Positions 1 through 10,960 of a stretch of DNA of 64,000 bases are shown piece after piece. The stretch comes from Siphonodentalium dalli (taxonomy: Eukaryota; Mollusca; Scaphopoda; Gadilida; Siphonodentaliidae): contig CP136061.1 of NCBI GenBank assembly GCA_032622095.1, positions 85,596,324 to 85,660,323 on the forward strand. Reading direction: 5' to 3'. Made by a program: the position numbers and the translations under genes. How positions within the stretch are numbered: the stretch's first letter is position 1; the number at the start of each line of letters is the position of its first letter. The notes under the pieces were generated by a model. The model worked only from the letters and a program-made list of their open reading frames with translations, searched no databases and had not been told where the DNA came from.

Positions 1-640
1 TTAGGTCACTATGCCAGACTTGGATATTTTAGGTGTTGTGAGAGTAACAGATCATATGAGTTGGTAGACATGCCAATAATTCACTGATTGGCTTGATACA
101 TTGATGAACAGTGTGATGACAGTTATATTCTATCCATTGATAGTCACATTAATGTTTGAGACAGTTGCTCACTCTTTTTCCATGCACACAATGATCTAGG
201 CTGTATTTACATCAAGACAAGTTCATTTATTTCAGTTTTATATTTGTCGAAGCTTCTTTCCTTAGGGTGTCGGGAAGGAATTTTTTCACCCCACAGTCCC
301 ATATGGAACATGCTATAGCTTAGTGTCATCTCCACTAAGGCCCATATGAGGTCCCAGTAACATAAATACAGTGTTTTTGCTGTTATAAATTGTTATAATA
401 TGTTTTAATCTGTTACAAATGTCAAATAGGGGCACAAAATGTCTTTAGTAAAAAATTTAAATGAGGTTGTAAAAAATGTGTTTTTTGCCCCTCGGGCCAC
501 CCACCCCGGCATACCTTCCTGCAATTTTTTTATTACCCCCCCCCCCACCCCGCTGTAGTGTCAATATTACCCCACGCTTTACCCTAACATTAGGTATGGA
601 GCATCAAAACTAATTTTTAAACAAGAGGTGGCATCAGAGA
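1..640. other. No gene seen; low-complexity left edge
   Basis: I see no convincing coding exon here. The stretch has short A/T-rich pieces and a C-run near 538-552. The ORFs are short and carry no recognisable motif. Confidence 0.5.
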
Positions 641-730
641 TGCTGTGTCTCGTTTTCGGTGGCTTACCGCCGGTGGCTACCGCCAATTGGTGTGCATCAG
701 TATCGGTAGACTAATTAATAGGTAAAATCG

Positions 731-2012
731 AAAAATGACTAATTAAGGGCCATAACTCCATCAAATTTTATTGGGCCAGGCTGGTTTTCGAACTGAGGAA
801 CTCGTCCGAAATATTCTTGGCAAGTATCTCTATTCCAAATTTTAAACAAATCGGAGGACGTTTGTTGAAGTTATCGCGCTAACGAGCTAAAAATTAACGA
901 AAAATGACTAATTAAGGGCCATAACTCTATCGAATTTTATTGGGCCAGGCTGGTTTTTGAACTCGTCCAGGATATTATTGGAAGACACTTATATACCAAA
1001 TTTTAGTTGAATCGGATGACGTTTGTTGAAGTTATCGCGCTAACGAGCTCAAAATTCGTACAAAATGACTACGGACCATAACTCTATCAAATTTTATCGG
1101 ACCGGGCCAGTTTTCTAACTCGTCCGAGGTATTCTTGGGAGACACCTATATATCAAAATTTCAATCAAATAGGATGATGTTTGTTAAATTATCGCGCTGA
1201 AAATTTGTGAAAAAATGACTAATTAAGGGCCATAACTCTATCAAATTTTATCGGACCTGGCCGGTTTTCGAACTCGTCCGAGATATTCTTGGGAGACACC
1301 TATGTACCAATTTCAATCAAATCGGATAACGTTTGTTGAAGTTATCGCGCTAACGAGCTGAAAATTCGTGAAAAATGACTAATTAAGGGCCATAACTCTA
1401 TCAAATTTTATCTGACCAGGCCGGTTTTCTAACTCGTCCGAGATATTCTTGGGAGACACCTATATACCAAATTTCAATCAAATCGGATAACGTTTGTTGA
1501 AGTTATCGCGCTAACGAGCTGAAAATTCGTGAAAAATGACTAATTAAGGGCCATAACTCTATCAAATTTTATCGGACCAGGCCGGTTTTCGAACTCCTCC
1601 GAGATATGCTTTGGAGACACCTATATACCAAATTTCAATAAAATTGGATAACGTTTGTTGAAGTTATCGCGCTAACGAGCTGAAAATTCGTGAAAAATTA
1701 CTAATTAAGGGCCATAACTCTATCAAATTTTATCGGACCAGGCCGGTTTTCGAACTCGTCCGAGATATTCTTGGGAGACACCTATATCCCAAATTTCAAT
1801 CGAATCAGATAACGTTTGTTGAAGTTGTTGCGCTAACGAGCCTAAAATCAGTGAAAAATGGCAAAGGGCCATAACTCTGTAATAAATGTGCGGACGAACC
1901 CGATTTTTTGTCTGCAGCTTACGTGCATGGATATGTACTCACACACCATAAAGATTTTTAATCCGTCAATAAACGGTTGAGTTATAAGCAAAACACGTCG
2001 CCTGCCCGCCCG
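731..2012. repeat. Satellite-like tandem array, about 161-bp unit, 8 copies
   Basis: Units begin with 'aaaaatgactaattaaggg' near 731, 900, 1058, 1208, 1369, 1530, 1691 and 1852. The last four starts are exactly 161 bp apart, and the earlier copies are more diverged. Each unit runs through 'ggccataactct', a 'ctcgtccgagatattcttgg' block and 'gttatcgcgctaacgagct'. The array ends in a GC-rich 'cgcccgcccaccgtccctc' segment and a 'gagttttggaaaaaaactc' inverted pair. The unit length is like that of old bivalve satellites, but no sequence match was tested. Confidence 0.9.
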
Positions 2013-2454
2013 CCCACCGTCCCTCATCAAACTATAAGTCGAGTTTTGGAAAAAAACTCGACTAATGACCTACTCAATTTAGTAGGACAACATGACAGCA
2101 ATAATCTGATCTAATCAGTAGAGTTAACTATATGAGTTATTTGAGTGCATCTGAACAAAATTAATGTTGAAGGAGAGTAAAATCATAAAGGAAATACAAG
2201 TAACAACCATAGCCAAAGCAGAACAGTCCATCGCTTTTGCGATAAAAAAATTCTAACTTTGATTTTCACCGGGCTTTTTGCAATAGGTTGGATGTGAAAT
2301 CACAATGTTTTTTGTATTAATGCGTCACATGAATTGATCTGTATGTGCGATATCACGCATACCTATGTTCGTATAATAATTTTTTTAAAGTTGTTTTTGT
2401 GTTGTTTTAGTTACGTTTTTATTCTGAGTAACAAATAGAGTTTAAAACAAATAT

Positions 2455-2619
2455 TTTAGTCATTAATTGTGAAGCGCCGAGAAAATGAGGATTAAATTTG
2501 GCCAAAGTTTTTTTAATTTGACCAAAAAATATTTGGCAAAGTTTTTTCCATTTGGCTAATAAAATTTTCATTTGGCTAAACTTTTGGCCAAATTTTGTTT
2601 CAGTCCAGCGTGAACACTG
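2455..2619. mobile_element. Partial hAT-like MITE end
   Basis: The 'tttggcc/tttggcaa' wording and the terminal 'cagtccagcgtgaacactg' match the right end of the complete hAT-like elements at 2628-3078 and 30815-31726. The left end is not found. It abuts the target duplication of the next element. Confidence 0.5.
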
Positions 2620-2627
2620 TATATGAC

Positions 2628-3078
2628 CAGGGTTCACGCTGCCACATAATTATATTAGTGGTGTTTTATAAGGTTTAGGAAAAGTTAACACCTCTATCAA
2701 GATGCGGTTAATCTCACAGCATTAGTACCATATGGTTGGAGGGATTACTAGTATTTAGTGTGGTGGTGGTGGCGTTTACAATAGCTAATTCTCTTGTGAT
2801 GTGCCCTTCTGATGAAACAACCCTTCTACTATTATATTGTTCAGTGATTGGCTTATTAATTATATGATAAACCACAATAGAGATGCAGTATAATTAATTA
2901 TTAACTTACTGCTTTTCTATCGATATCAAAAGTCGTTAAAACCGCGAGTGTCGAAACAAAAGAATTAATGTTGCAGAAAATGATAATATCGGGGATAGCA
3001 TTTTGGCAAATGCTAAAATAATTTGGCAAAAAATATTTTCATTTGGCAAAAGTAAATTTCGTTCCAGCGCGGACCCAG
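2628..3078. mobile_element. hAT-like MITE with 8-bp target duplication TATATGAC
   Basis: The element starts CAGGGTTCACGCTG and ends CAGCGCGGACCCAG. It is flanked on both sides by TATATGAC (2620-2627 and 3079-3086). CAGGG-type ends with an 8-bp duplication are typical of the hAT superfamily. No transposase is present, so it is non-autonomous. Its subterminal 'tttggcaaa' tracts recur in the 30.8-31.7 kb element. Confidence 0.85.
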
Positions 3079-3198
3079 TATATGACGAATAGTCCATGTT
3101 TTCTTTGACGTAAACCAGCTAGTGAAATCGGTAGGGATATAATGCTGGTTTATGTTGAAGTACGGTTGTCTTACTCTTCTGTAGCAGCTAGACTTTAC

Positions 3199-3735
3199 AG
3201 GTGGATTATCTCTTTGTAAACATGTATTATATAGTTACCGGGGTATAAAATATTAGATCTGAATCGAAGACTCCTGTCCGGAAATGCTTCTATCGATTAA
3301 TATTCATTTTATTTCGACTATTTTCTGGTCTAAAAAGGTGTGGTTGTTTAGCTAACGAACAATAGTGGTTACTGTTAAGTTGTTAACAGAGACCAGAAAT
3401 TTTATGGTGTAATTTTGTCACAAATAAACGTTAATTATACTCATTATCGCTTATTACTATGGAATAAGACAATAAAATCAATCAATCTGGGATATTTGAT
3501 GTTCGGTACGTAGCCATAGGAACAGCTACCTAATGCTCGCTATCGCTATATGGTATCATCCAAATGGTCTGTTCTAAAAATAGACAAATAAACGATCCCA
3601 ATAAAATATTGGAAATAAAATCAATATTAATTGATAGAAGCCTTTCCGGACAGGGGTCTTCCATTCATATTTATTATTTTATACCAACGCAACTATTTCA
3701 AATTTGTTATTTAAAGAGATAATCCATCTTTAAGT
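3199..3735. mobile_element. TTAA-type MITE, family C
   Basis: This copy shares its ends (ggtggattatctctttgtaa ... gagataatccatcttta) and body with the copies at 20902-21380, 42043-43060 and 45407-45936. Those better copies are flanked by TTAA, as piggyBac-type elements are. The left end of this copy is degenerate (acag in place of ttaa). Confidence 0.75.
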
Positions 3736-4029
3736 GTAAATCATCCCCGCATCTATAATCACCAATGAAGGTAATAAAATATCACAATTTTGAAAGTAAC
3801 TCAGTTTATACCATAGAAAACATTTTATCACATAATTAACCCACAAAACCAGCTTCATAATTATTGGTAAGACACACGTGTAATATTAGCGAGTGTGTGA
3901 CATCACACCATTATTTAAATGACTTGCGATTGCTGAAGTTTATGATTGTTGTTTTCGATGAATACTTGGCGTTGCTTCGTGTTTATTTGATCATCTGATA
4001 AAAGGTATCTCAGTCTCGTACTATTTTAT

Positions 4030-4127
4030 TCGTAATTTATCAACCTCATCCACTAAATTCTATTTGAGCCTCGGTAAACCTCGGCTCAAATAAAATTTAG
4101 TGAACTCGGTTGATAAATTCCGTATAA
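4030..4127. repeat. Foldback hairpin
   Basis: An inverted repeat runs from the 'gtaatttatcaacc' side to the 'ggttgataaattc' side. The arms meet around 'gagcctcggtaaacctcggctc'. No coding content is seen. Confidence 0.65.
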
Positions 4128-4558
4128 AATATAAACTCATGTGAGATCCTCTATATATTACAAGCTAGAATCTTCATGTGTGCAATAAACATAGAATAAC
4201 ACAGTTTTGTGAACATGCTTCTCATTTTACCATCGCGTCATAACAAACTTGGTTTAAACAATATTTTATTTCTTCCCAAAAAGATATAATTATAAAACAT
4301 GACACATGTATGAATAGAAGACTAGAAGGGATGAAGAGGATTTGACAACAAGCATCAGATGCTTATTTTGAGCCATCTCCTCATAACAAACTTGTGCAAT
4401 AACATTAACCAGTTCACACACTTGTGTCGTTATATCTATATAATTGGTCTGATCTCCACAACAGTTAGATTATAAGTTGTAATAATATCTGATAAGTTGG
4501 CAACAAATATTTTAGTTTGACAAAATATTTGCCAATAGTAAATTTTTAACCAGATGAT

Positions 4559-5158
4559 ACTTACCTTATCGAGAATATAAATAGCTTACCGGAGCAGATC
4601 AAATCGGATATGATGCTATTGTTTACTGACCTTATCGATGATATATATAGCTTCCCCGAGCAGATCAAATCGGATGTGGTGCTATGGTTTACTGACCTTA
4701 TCGATGATATATATAGCTTCCCCGAGCAGATCAAATCGGATGTGGTGCTATGGTTTACTGACCTTATCAATGATATATATAGCTTCCCCGGGCAGATCAA
4801 ATCGGATGTGGTGCTGTGGTTTACTGACCTTATCAATGATATATATAGCTTCCCCGAGCAGATCAAATCGGATGTGGTGCTATGGTTTACTGACCTTATC
4901 GATGATATATATAGCTTCCCCGAGCAGATCAAATCGGATGTGGTCCTGTGGTTTACTGACCTTATCAATGATATATATAGCTTCCCCGAGCAGATCAAAT
5001 CGGATGTGGTCCTGTGGTTTACTGACCTTATCAATGATATATATAGCTTCCCCGAGCAGATCAAATCGGATGTGGTCCTGTGGTTTACTGACCTTATCAA
5101 TGATATATATAGCTTCCCCGAGCAGATCAAATCGGATGTGGTGCTGTGGTTTACTATA
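4559..5158 (-). repeat. 66-bp tandem array made of exon end plus splice donor, about 9 copies
   Basis: The unit is 66 bp (22 codons), so frames stay open on both strands. Read on the - strand, each unit is the last part of the exon at 5093-5350 (residues around KPQHHIRFDLLGEAIYIIDK) followed by an AAG|GTCAGT donor-like site. The copy furthest from the exon instead has AAG|GTAAGT (4565/4564), the strongest donor in the array. In the exon's frame, read-through stays open for about four units and then meets CCA TAG, where some copies read 'ctatgg' rather than 'ctgtgg'. The + strand ORF over the array is a by-product of the in-frame period. Confidence 0.85.
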
Positions 5159-5350
5159 GATGTTGCTGATTTCATTCTCTGAAGTTTTGAAGGTGAATGT
5201 TGGAATTTTGCCATTTTTGAGGAAAGAATCTTTTTGTTCCAGCAAGTTGAGAGGAACTACTTCATTTTTATATCGATCCGGCTCCGATTTCAGATGTTTG
5301 ATATCATGTTTCACGGGTGGTGGCTGCGCATTCTTCTTTGTTTTTGTCAT
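5093..5350 (-). CDS. Probable first coding exon of an unrecognised gene
   Basis: An ATG at 5350 opens 86 codons that end in phase at AAG|GTCAGT (donor at 5092-5087). The protein starts MTKTKKNAQPPPVKHDIK, is basic, and ends in a likely helix (HIRFDLLGEAIYIIDK). Non-repetitive composition before the array and the clean exon-donor boundary argue that it is real coding sequence. The pattern PLNLLEQKDSFLKNG...TFTF...LLGEAIYIIDK is loosely reminiscent of the N-terminal part of DUF1704/MATCAP (KIAA0895-like) tyrosine carboxypeptidases, but this is a weak impression and the catalytic part is not here. Later exons, expected below 4559, were not found. The last 66 nt are the source of the tandem array. 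Confidence 0.5.
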
Positions 5351-5439
5351 TCCACACGCTGTTCTGTCTCTTTAATTTATCGATGCTCATCATCACTACA
5401 AAAATAGCAACATTGATTGATTGGGGTTTACTGTTGCTT

Positions 5440-5720
5440 TCAGCAACTAAGGCCATATCACGACATTGCCAGTTTTAGTGGTGGAGGAAATCCGCACACT
5501 TACAGTATATCTAACAGCTACAAAGGCTGATAAACTGGTCGACCATGTGCGGCAAACCACCTGCCATTGGCAAGTAACTGGCATCTCCACCAGATAAATT
5601 CGAGATTTCAAGTTCTAAAGTCCACGATGGAAACATGTGGATTGGACCCTTATTGCCAGTGCTGGAGGGTGACACGGCTTGGAGTTTTACCCCTTACCGA
5701 CTGAGCTACAATAATGCTCT
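5440..5720 (-). mobile_element. tRNA-derived SINE-like sequence
   Basis: The reverse complement begins with a tRNA-like A box (TAGCTCAGTCGG near 5702-5713). A weak B-box-like 'ggtccaatcc' follows, then a body ending near 'ttcctccaccactaaaactg'. It is degenerate; no cloverleaf could be drawn. Confidence 0.5.
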
Positions 5721-5931
5721 AAGTAATCGACTTCTTAACCACAGCAGAATTATGGGTAACTTTTCAGGATTTTAGTCGGAAATATGGCTTGTTGCCATTC
5801 ATCGGAAAGCTCTCGGGGAGAGCTTTCTGATGAATGGCAACAAGCCATATTTCCGAATAAATCCTGAAAACATACCCATAATTCTGCTGTGGTTAAGAAG
5901 TCGATTACTTAGAGCATTACTGTATGCATGT
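5711..5931. mobile_element. Palindromic MITE, family D (foldback, TA-type)
   Basis: An almost perfect palindrome of about 215 bp with ends of the TACAGTAATGCCC...GGGCATTACTGTA type; the centre is 'aagctctcggggagagctt'. Other copies are at 20612-20823, 43764-43886, 51204-51405, 59736-59872, 63721-63853 and 17106-17216 (half). TA next to CAGTA...TACTG ends suggests a mariner-type origin. Confidence 0.85.
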
Positions 5932-6041
5932 AACAACAGCAACAAGTGTCATTTAAGGATGGATTATCTTTTCCTATAGCAAATTTTAAATAGTTTCCTG
6001 GGTATCAAATAATAGTTATGAACCAAAGACACCTGCCCAGT

Positions 6042-6487
6042 AAGCCTGAGTTTAGTGTGCCAGTCATTTGTAGAATGAGGTCCCCAGAGGGTGAATTTAG
6101 TGATGCTATCCTGCACAGCAAGATAGCTTCACCAAATTCACCCTCTGGCCGGGGGACCTCATTCTGCATGGCCTCATCTGCTATGGGAGACATAGACTCA
6201 GATTGAAGTTCCCAGATGGTAAATATTGTAAACCTTGATCATGCAATATGTCGTCTGCCAATTTGTGGATATAGAAAAACTAAATTAAAAAAAAAGAATC
6301 TATGTGAAGAAGTTTCTAAAGAAATTTGATATTAATGAAGAAAATTTTCAGAAAAGATGAGGCCTAAGCAGAATGAGGTCCCCAGTGGGTGAATTTAGTG
6401 ATGCTAGCCCGCTATGCGGGATAGGGTCACTAAATTCACCCTCTGGGGACCTCATTCTGCAAATGACAGGCACACTAAACTCAGGAT
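6042..6487. mobile_element. Twin-hairpin MITE, family B
   Basis: Ends 'aagcctgagtttagtgtgcc' and the reverse complement near 6470-6487 form terminal inverted repeats. Immediately inside each end is a hairpin of about 100 bp reading 'gaatgaggtccccagagggt' outward and back. ORFs of 60-80 residues across it are by-products. About twenty copies lie in the window. Confidence 0.85.
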
Positions 6488-6619
6488 TGATGTCAAACCA
6501 CAGCATTGAACCAACCTTTACGATAGTCTGTTTTCCAGACAGCAATTTGCTGGCTTCTTTCTTGATCGCCATCCATATGCCACAACCATAATCCACTGCC
6601 ATTAAGTTATCCTATAAAA

Positions 6620-7020
6620 CACATAGAATCACGTAATTTATAATCATTGTATCAGTACACCCACTTTCATTACTTGTCCTATAAAAAATTTTGATATTAT
6701 AATTAATCAAGTCATATTTCGTTGATAAATAACACATTTTGGGAAATTTTATACCATAGTTGACAGTGGTTAGCATTATTTTGTTGTAATTAATCAATTC
6801 TGATAACTCAAGCGTATTTTGAAGAAATGTTGTTATTGTTGTTAACTTGATGATATGGGGCGGCCATCTGATCAGATTGTTATTGTTGTAACTTGATGAT
6901 ATGGGCCGGCCGTCTGATCAGATTGTTATTGTTGTAACTTGATGATATGGGGCGGCCATCTGATCAGATTGTTATTGTTGTAACTTGATGATATGGGGTG
7001 GCCGTCTGATCAGATTGAAT
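6620..7020. mobile_element. AGGTA-family MITE fragment with 46-bp tandem repeat
   Basis: The sequence around 'gttagcattattttgttgt' is shared with 17440-17625 and 21385-21753. From about 6831 a 46-bp unit (gttattgttgtaacttgatg ...) is repeated four times. No coding content is seen. Confidence 0.7.
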
Positions 7021-7239
7021 AATTTTAAATAGGATAATTACATTAGGGTGGATCACTTCGAAGTGACAGTTGAGTGTAGGAATTTTGTTACGATGTCACG
7101 GCATCACAATAAACTGCCCAATTTTAAACGATATATACAACTCAAAATGCATTATTGTGTTGATATATTCTGTTGAGATGTAAATATAAGGAATAATCTC
7201 TGTTTCCAAATATAACAAGAGATGGACTGTCGTCTGGTG

Positions 7240-8094
7240 CATACCCCCTCGTGGCATACCGCCTCGTGTGGGCATATCTATAACTTATGAGGGCTATACT
7301 CAAGACAGATGGACCCAAACACCAGCATTTTCATATAAACAAAGATGAGTAACTATAGAACAATAAAAACAAAACAAACATATGAATGTGCCATTAAATG
7401 TCCTCATAGTGGTGAACATCCATACAAAATTTCATTGAGATCCGAGCATTACTGTTCAAGTTATGAGCTGAACAGACATTGGATGGACCAAACAACCAAC
7501 ATTTCCAGATAAACAAAGATGAATAACTCTAGAATGGAAAAGCAGAACAGAACAATGGAACCCTCTATTGAATGTCCTCATAGTAGTGAACATCCATACC
7601 AAATTTCATTGATATTCCAGCACAACTGTTGAAGTTACTACATGAAGAGACACCAGACGGACCAAAAAGCCAACATTTCCAGATAAACAAAGATGTATAA
7701 CTCTAGAATGGAAAATCCGAACAAAACAATGGAACCCTCTTTTTAATGTCCTCATAGTAGTGAACATCCAGACCAAATTTAATATATTTGAGATCCCAGC
7801 ACAACTGTTGAAGTTACGACATGAACAGACACCAGCCAGACCAAAAAGCCAACATTTCCAGATAAACAAAGATGAATAACTCCAGAATGGAAAATCCGAA
7901 CAAAACGATGGAACCCTCTATTGAATGCCCTCATAGTAATGAACAGCCATACAAACTTTCATTGAGATCCGAGCACTACTGTTCAAGTTATGACATGAAC
8001 AGACATCGGACGGATGGACGGTGCGACGCACGGACGGATGGACAGGTGCAAAACAGTATACCCCCCTTCTTTTTTTTTAAAGGGGGTATAATTA
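7240..8094. repeat. Tandem array, about 170-180-bp unit, 4 copies, with GGGGGTAT ends
   Basis: Copies start at 'ccagataaacaaagatga' near 7331, 7503, 7674 and 7856. The array is bounded by 'ataccccc' near 7243 and 'gggggtat' near 8083. A 'cggacggatggacagg' segment precedes the right end. The layout suggests a non-autonomous element whose core expanded in tandem. Confidence 0.75.
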
Positions 8095-8224
8095 CACAGT
8101 TTAAAGACATTTGCCTAAACACGTACTAAATTTTTATAAATCACTTCACAAATGTATAAGTTTGTGATTAGGCAAATGTTTTTGGCCAATTAGTGTCGTC
8201 AGTAATGATGTAAAATTAGTAAGA

Positions 8225-8440
8225 AGTTAAAGGGACCCAAGGCACTCGCAGTCGGTTAATGTACAAAAATATAAAAGTCTGTATAATCTCACCACATAAA
8301 GGGACCCAAGGCACTCGCAGTCGGTAAATGTACAAAAATATAATATTCGGTATAACCTCACCACTTAAAGGGACACAAGGCACTGACAGAGGGTTATTGT
8401 GCAAAATTATAAAAGTCTGTAAAAACATCACAAAGAAGAA
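8225..8440. repeat. Short tandem array, about 70-bp unit, 3 copies
   Basis: Three units carry 'aaagggacccaaggcactcg' (first near 8229). A single related copy in reverse orientation is near 10120-10200, with the same flanking 'tatctatttcttcatgttc' wording also seen near 44305-44340. On the - strand the units contain 'acagacttttataattttg' and a GTGAG, so they could be another exon-plus-donor duplication, but no gene was recognised. Confidence 0.6.
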
Positions 8441-8750
8441 CATGAAGAAATAGATAAATTTTGTTCTTATAATCATTATTGATAGTTAAATTCTCCAATA
8501 ACAAAAGTATGCAAACAAAACTTTTAAAGTGATTTGTCAACAATTAACATCACTAAACATGTAGTAAATTCAAATATTTTAGTCTGGATATGATATTCAA
8601 ATTATTTTTCAATGTTTTGTAATTTTCCAATGTTTGATGTCAAGTTTTTATTAAACTTTAATTGGTATCGAATTGGACTTTGATCAGTAATGTCATTGTA
8701 ACAGTAATGGTTACAATATGAGAAATCTTGTCATTGAAGCTATCATCCCA

Positions 8751-8874
8751 AAGGGAGCCTCGCATATATAAGAGAATATATTGACCTAACCATATTTACC
8801 TTGACCTTGTAAGTCAGTGCATTCTCTCCCTATGGGATACATACATTTATAAAAGAATGCAGTGGCACAGGATC
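8751..8874. mobile_element. Family A palindromic element, diverged copy
   Basis: It contains 'cctcgcatatataagagaat' and 'gtgcattctctccctatggg', as in the hairpins at 25876-26045. Confidence 0.6.
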
Positions 8875-8879
8875 TTTAA

Positions 8880-9834
8880 CCCTTTCAGTGCCAAGTCCGA
8901 TTTTTGTATCAACCCATATACCCTGTGCCAATGCATATATAACAGAATGCATTGGCCTAACAATTTTTCATCATTTGTTATTATTTTTTACAATTTTTTA
9001 CAATTTTAATAATTTTTTCTCATATTCTTTAACTCTTTCAGTGCAAGACTTATTTTGTAGGTTTAGTGCCAGGGAATCTTACGTTTTTCATGGGCACCAA
9101 AATTATTACTATGAATACTTGGTGATAGTTTTGAGTTATAACATGCCCCTAAGGTTTTATCCAGTTTGTTTTTAATTCGCTATAGCATGCTTAAAGGTAC
9201 TCAACCCGATAAAACTCCTCTCAATTACTATTTCAATGGCTTCGGGGGTCAAAAATATTTGATTCGAGTCGAGGAAGTCACCCATCAAAGCTCAGATTTG
9301 TTAGATATCGATTTTAGAAATCTATTATTTTTCATTATCGGGAATACTATCTGGCCCAGAACTCAGTCAAAATTGCGTTAAAATTACCACTTGATTTTAG
9401 AGTTATTCATCCTTGTCTGTTTGAATAGATTTGGAGTACACATCCAGAGCAGATTACGGCAGTTATTAGTACTCATCTCGAGAACATAACAAATTTGAAA
9501 AATCAATATCTAATAACTCTGAGCTTTGTTTGATGGGTTCCACGACTCGAATCAAATATTTTTTACCCCCAAAGCCAAAGAAATAGTAATATAGGACCCT
9601 CTGATCGGATTGTTGTTGTTGGAATCTGTTGAGATGGGGACCCTCTTTACGGGTTGAGTACCTTTAAGCATACCCAAAAAAATTCAACCCAAAAAAAATA
9701 TATATATAAAAATATATATATTTTTTATTTATTTATTTATTTTTTTGTATTTTGTTAGGGCTGATTTTATCGGGCCTGGCACTCTACATACCGTAAATTA
9801 CGGCCGAGGAGATCGGCCCCTGGCACTGAAAGGG
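8880..9834. mobile_element. TTAA-flanked MITE with CCCTTTCAGTGCC ends
   Basis: TTAA is present at 8876-8879 and 9835-9838. The ends are CCCTTTCAGTGCC and GGCACTGAAAGGG. TTAA duplication and CCC/GGG ends are piggyBac-like. It contains a second TTAA element (9195-9663) and an AT-rich 'atatatata' tract. No transposase ORF is present. Confidence 0.85.
9195..9663. mobile_element. Nested TTAA-flanked MITE (AGGTACTCAACCC ends)
   Basis: TTAA at 9191-9194 and 9664-9667 flanks inverted ends AGGTACTCAACCCG and CGGGTTGAGTACCT. It belongs to the same loose family as 21385-21753. It is inserted inside the 8880-9834 element, so it is younger. Confidence 0.85.
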
Positions 9835-10239
9835 TTAATGTTCTACCAGTGCATGAAAGGGTTAAATGTGTCTTTTCATGTTGACAAAATTGTTCAACTA
9901 TCCTTATCACCCATGTTTATCTCAATCAACACGAAATAACCCAACACAAATTGAATATCACAAATTATATTCTAATTAACATAATAATAACACTGATCAA
10001 TATTGCGCTAAGCTCTTATGTCACTGTGCATGCCAATCGATAATACAGGTGTGTCTTACTAAATCCAGGGGCTAATTATGTAATAAAAGAACATAAGTTT
10101 ATCTATTTCTCCATGTTCTGCTTGGTGGTGATGTTTTTACAGACTTTTATAATTGTTGGACATTTACCCACTGCAAGTGCCTTGGGTCCCTTTCAACTGA
10201 AATTATAAAATAAAAAAATATTTATTCCTTGATCCATAT

Positions 10240-10960
10240 TCATTGATAACTCTGTCAAAGTCCACCCTTCATCATATACAATTTGATCTATTCATTGCGA
10301 ACTGTGCAATTAATTCCATAACAAAATATTATAAAAATTATGGTCCAAGCTGCTCCTGGTCCAAGCACAGGGGTCTGGCAATTTTTTTTAATATTATTTT
10401 TATTATATAGGCCTAATATATAATACAAAATAATTATAAAAAAGTTCTCAGACAACTGTGGGTCCAAGCCAGGCACCTTCATTATAATAAACATTATTTC
10501 TACAGACCTGGTGAATTACTTCCATAACAAAGATTTAATATAAAAATTTATGGTCCGGGAACTTTTTTTATATTATTTATTATATAATATATAATAAAAA
10601 ATAATAATAATAAAACAAAGTTCCCGTACCCCTGTGGGTCCAATCAACTAGGCCTTCATTATGGTAAACAGTATTTCCACAAACTGGGCAATAATGTACA
10701 AATGAATTTCAAATTGTCCCTTGATTCATATACATTCAGGTTGATATCTCTGTTGAAGTGCACCCATCATAATGTCGCGACACATACATGAATCTATTCA
10801 TTTCAAACTGTGCATTAATTCTTTAGCAAAGATTATTTAATTTTATGATCCAATTAAGCACACGGGTTGGGGAACTTTTTTTAATATATTATTTAATATA
10901 TTATATAATATATAATAAAAGATAATATTAAATAAAAGTTCCCTGACCCTTGTGGGCCCA
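10240..10960. repeat. AT-rich imperfect tandem repeat
   Basis: Three diverged copies of a block contain 'ttatggtcc', a run of 'aatattatt...tatataatatataata' and 'tgtgggtcca'. The inverted AT tracts could fold. No coding content is seen. Confidence 0.6.

Noticed and set aside
4559-5158. CRISPR-like regular repeats
   Set aside because: Units are contiguous without unique spacers, and the genome is clearly eukaryotic.
4610-5182. Long + strand ORF with 22-residue repeats over the 66-bp array
   Set aside because: It is open only because the period is a multiple of three; the - strand exon and donor pattern explains the sequence better.
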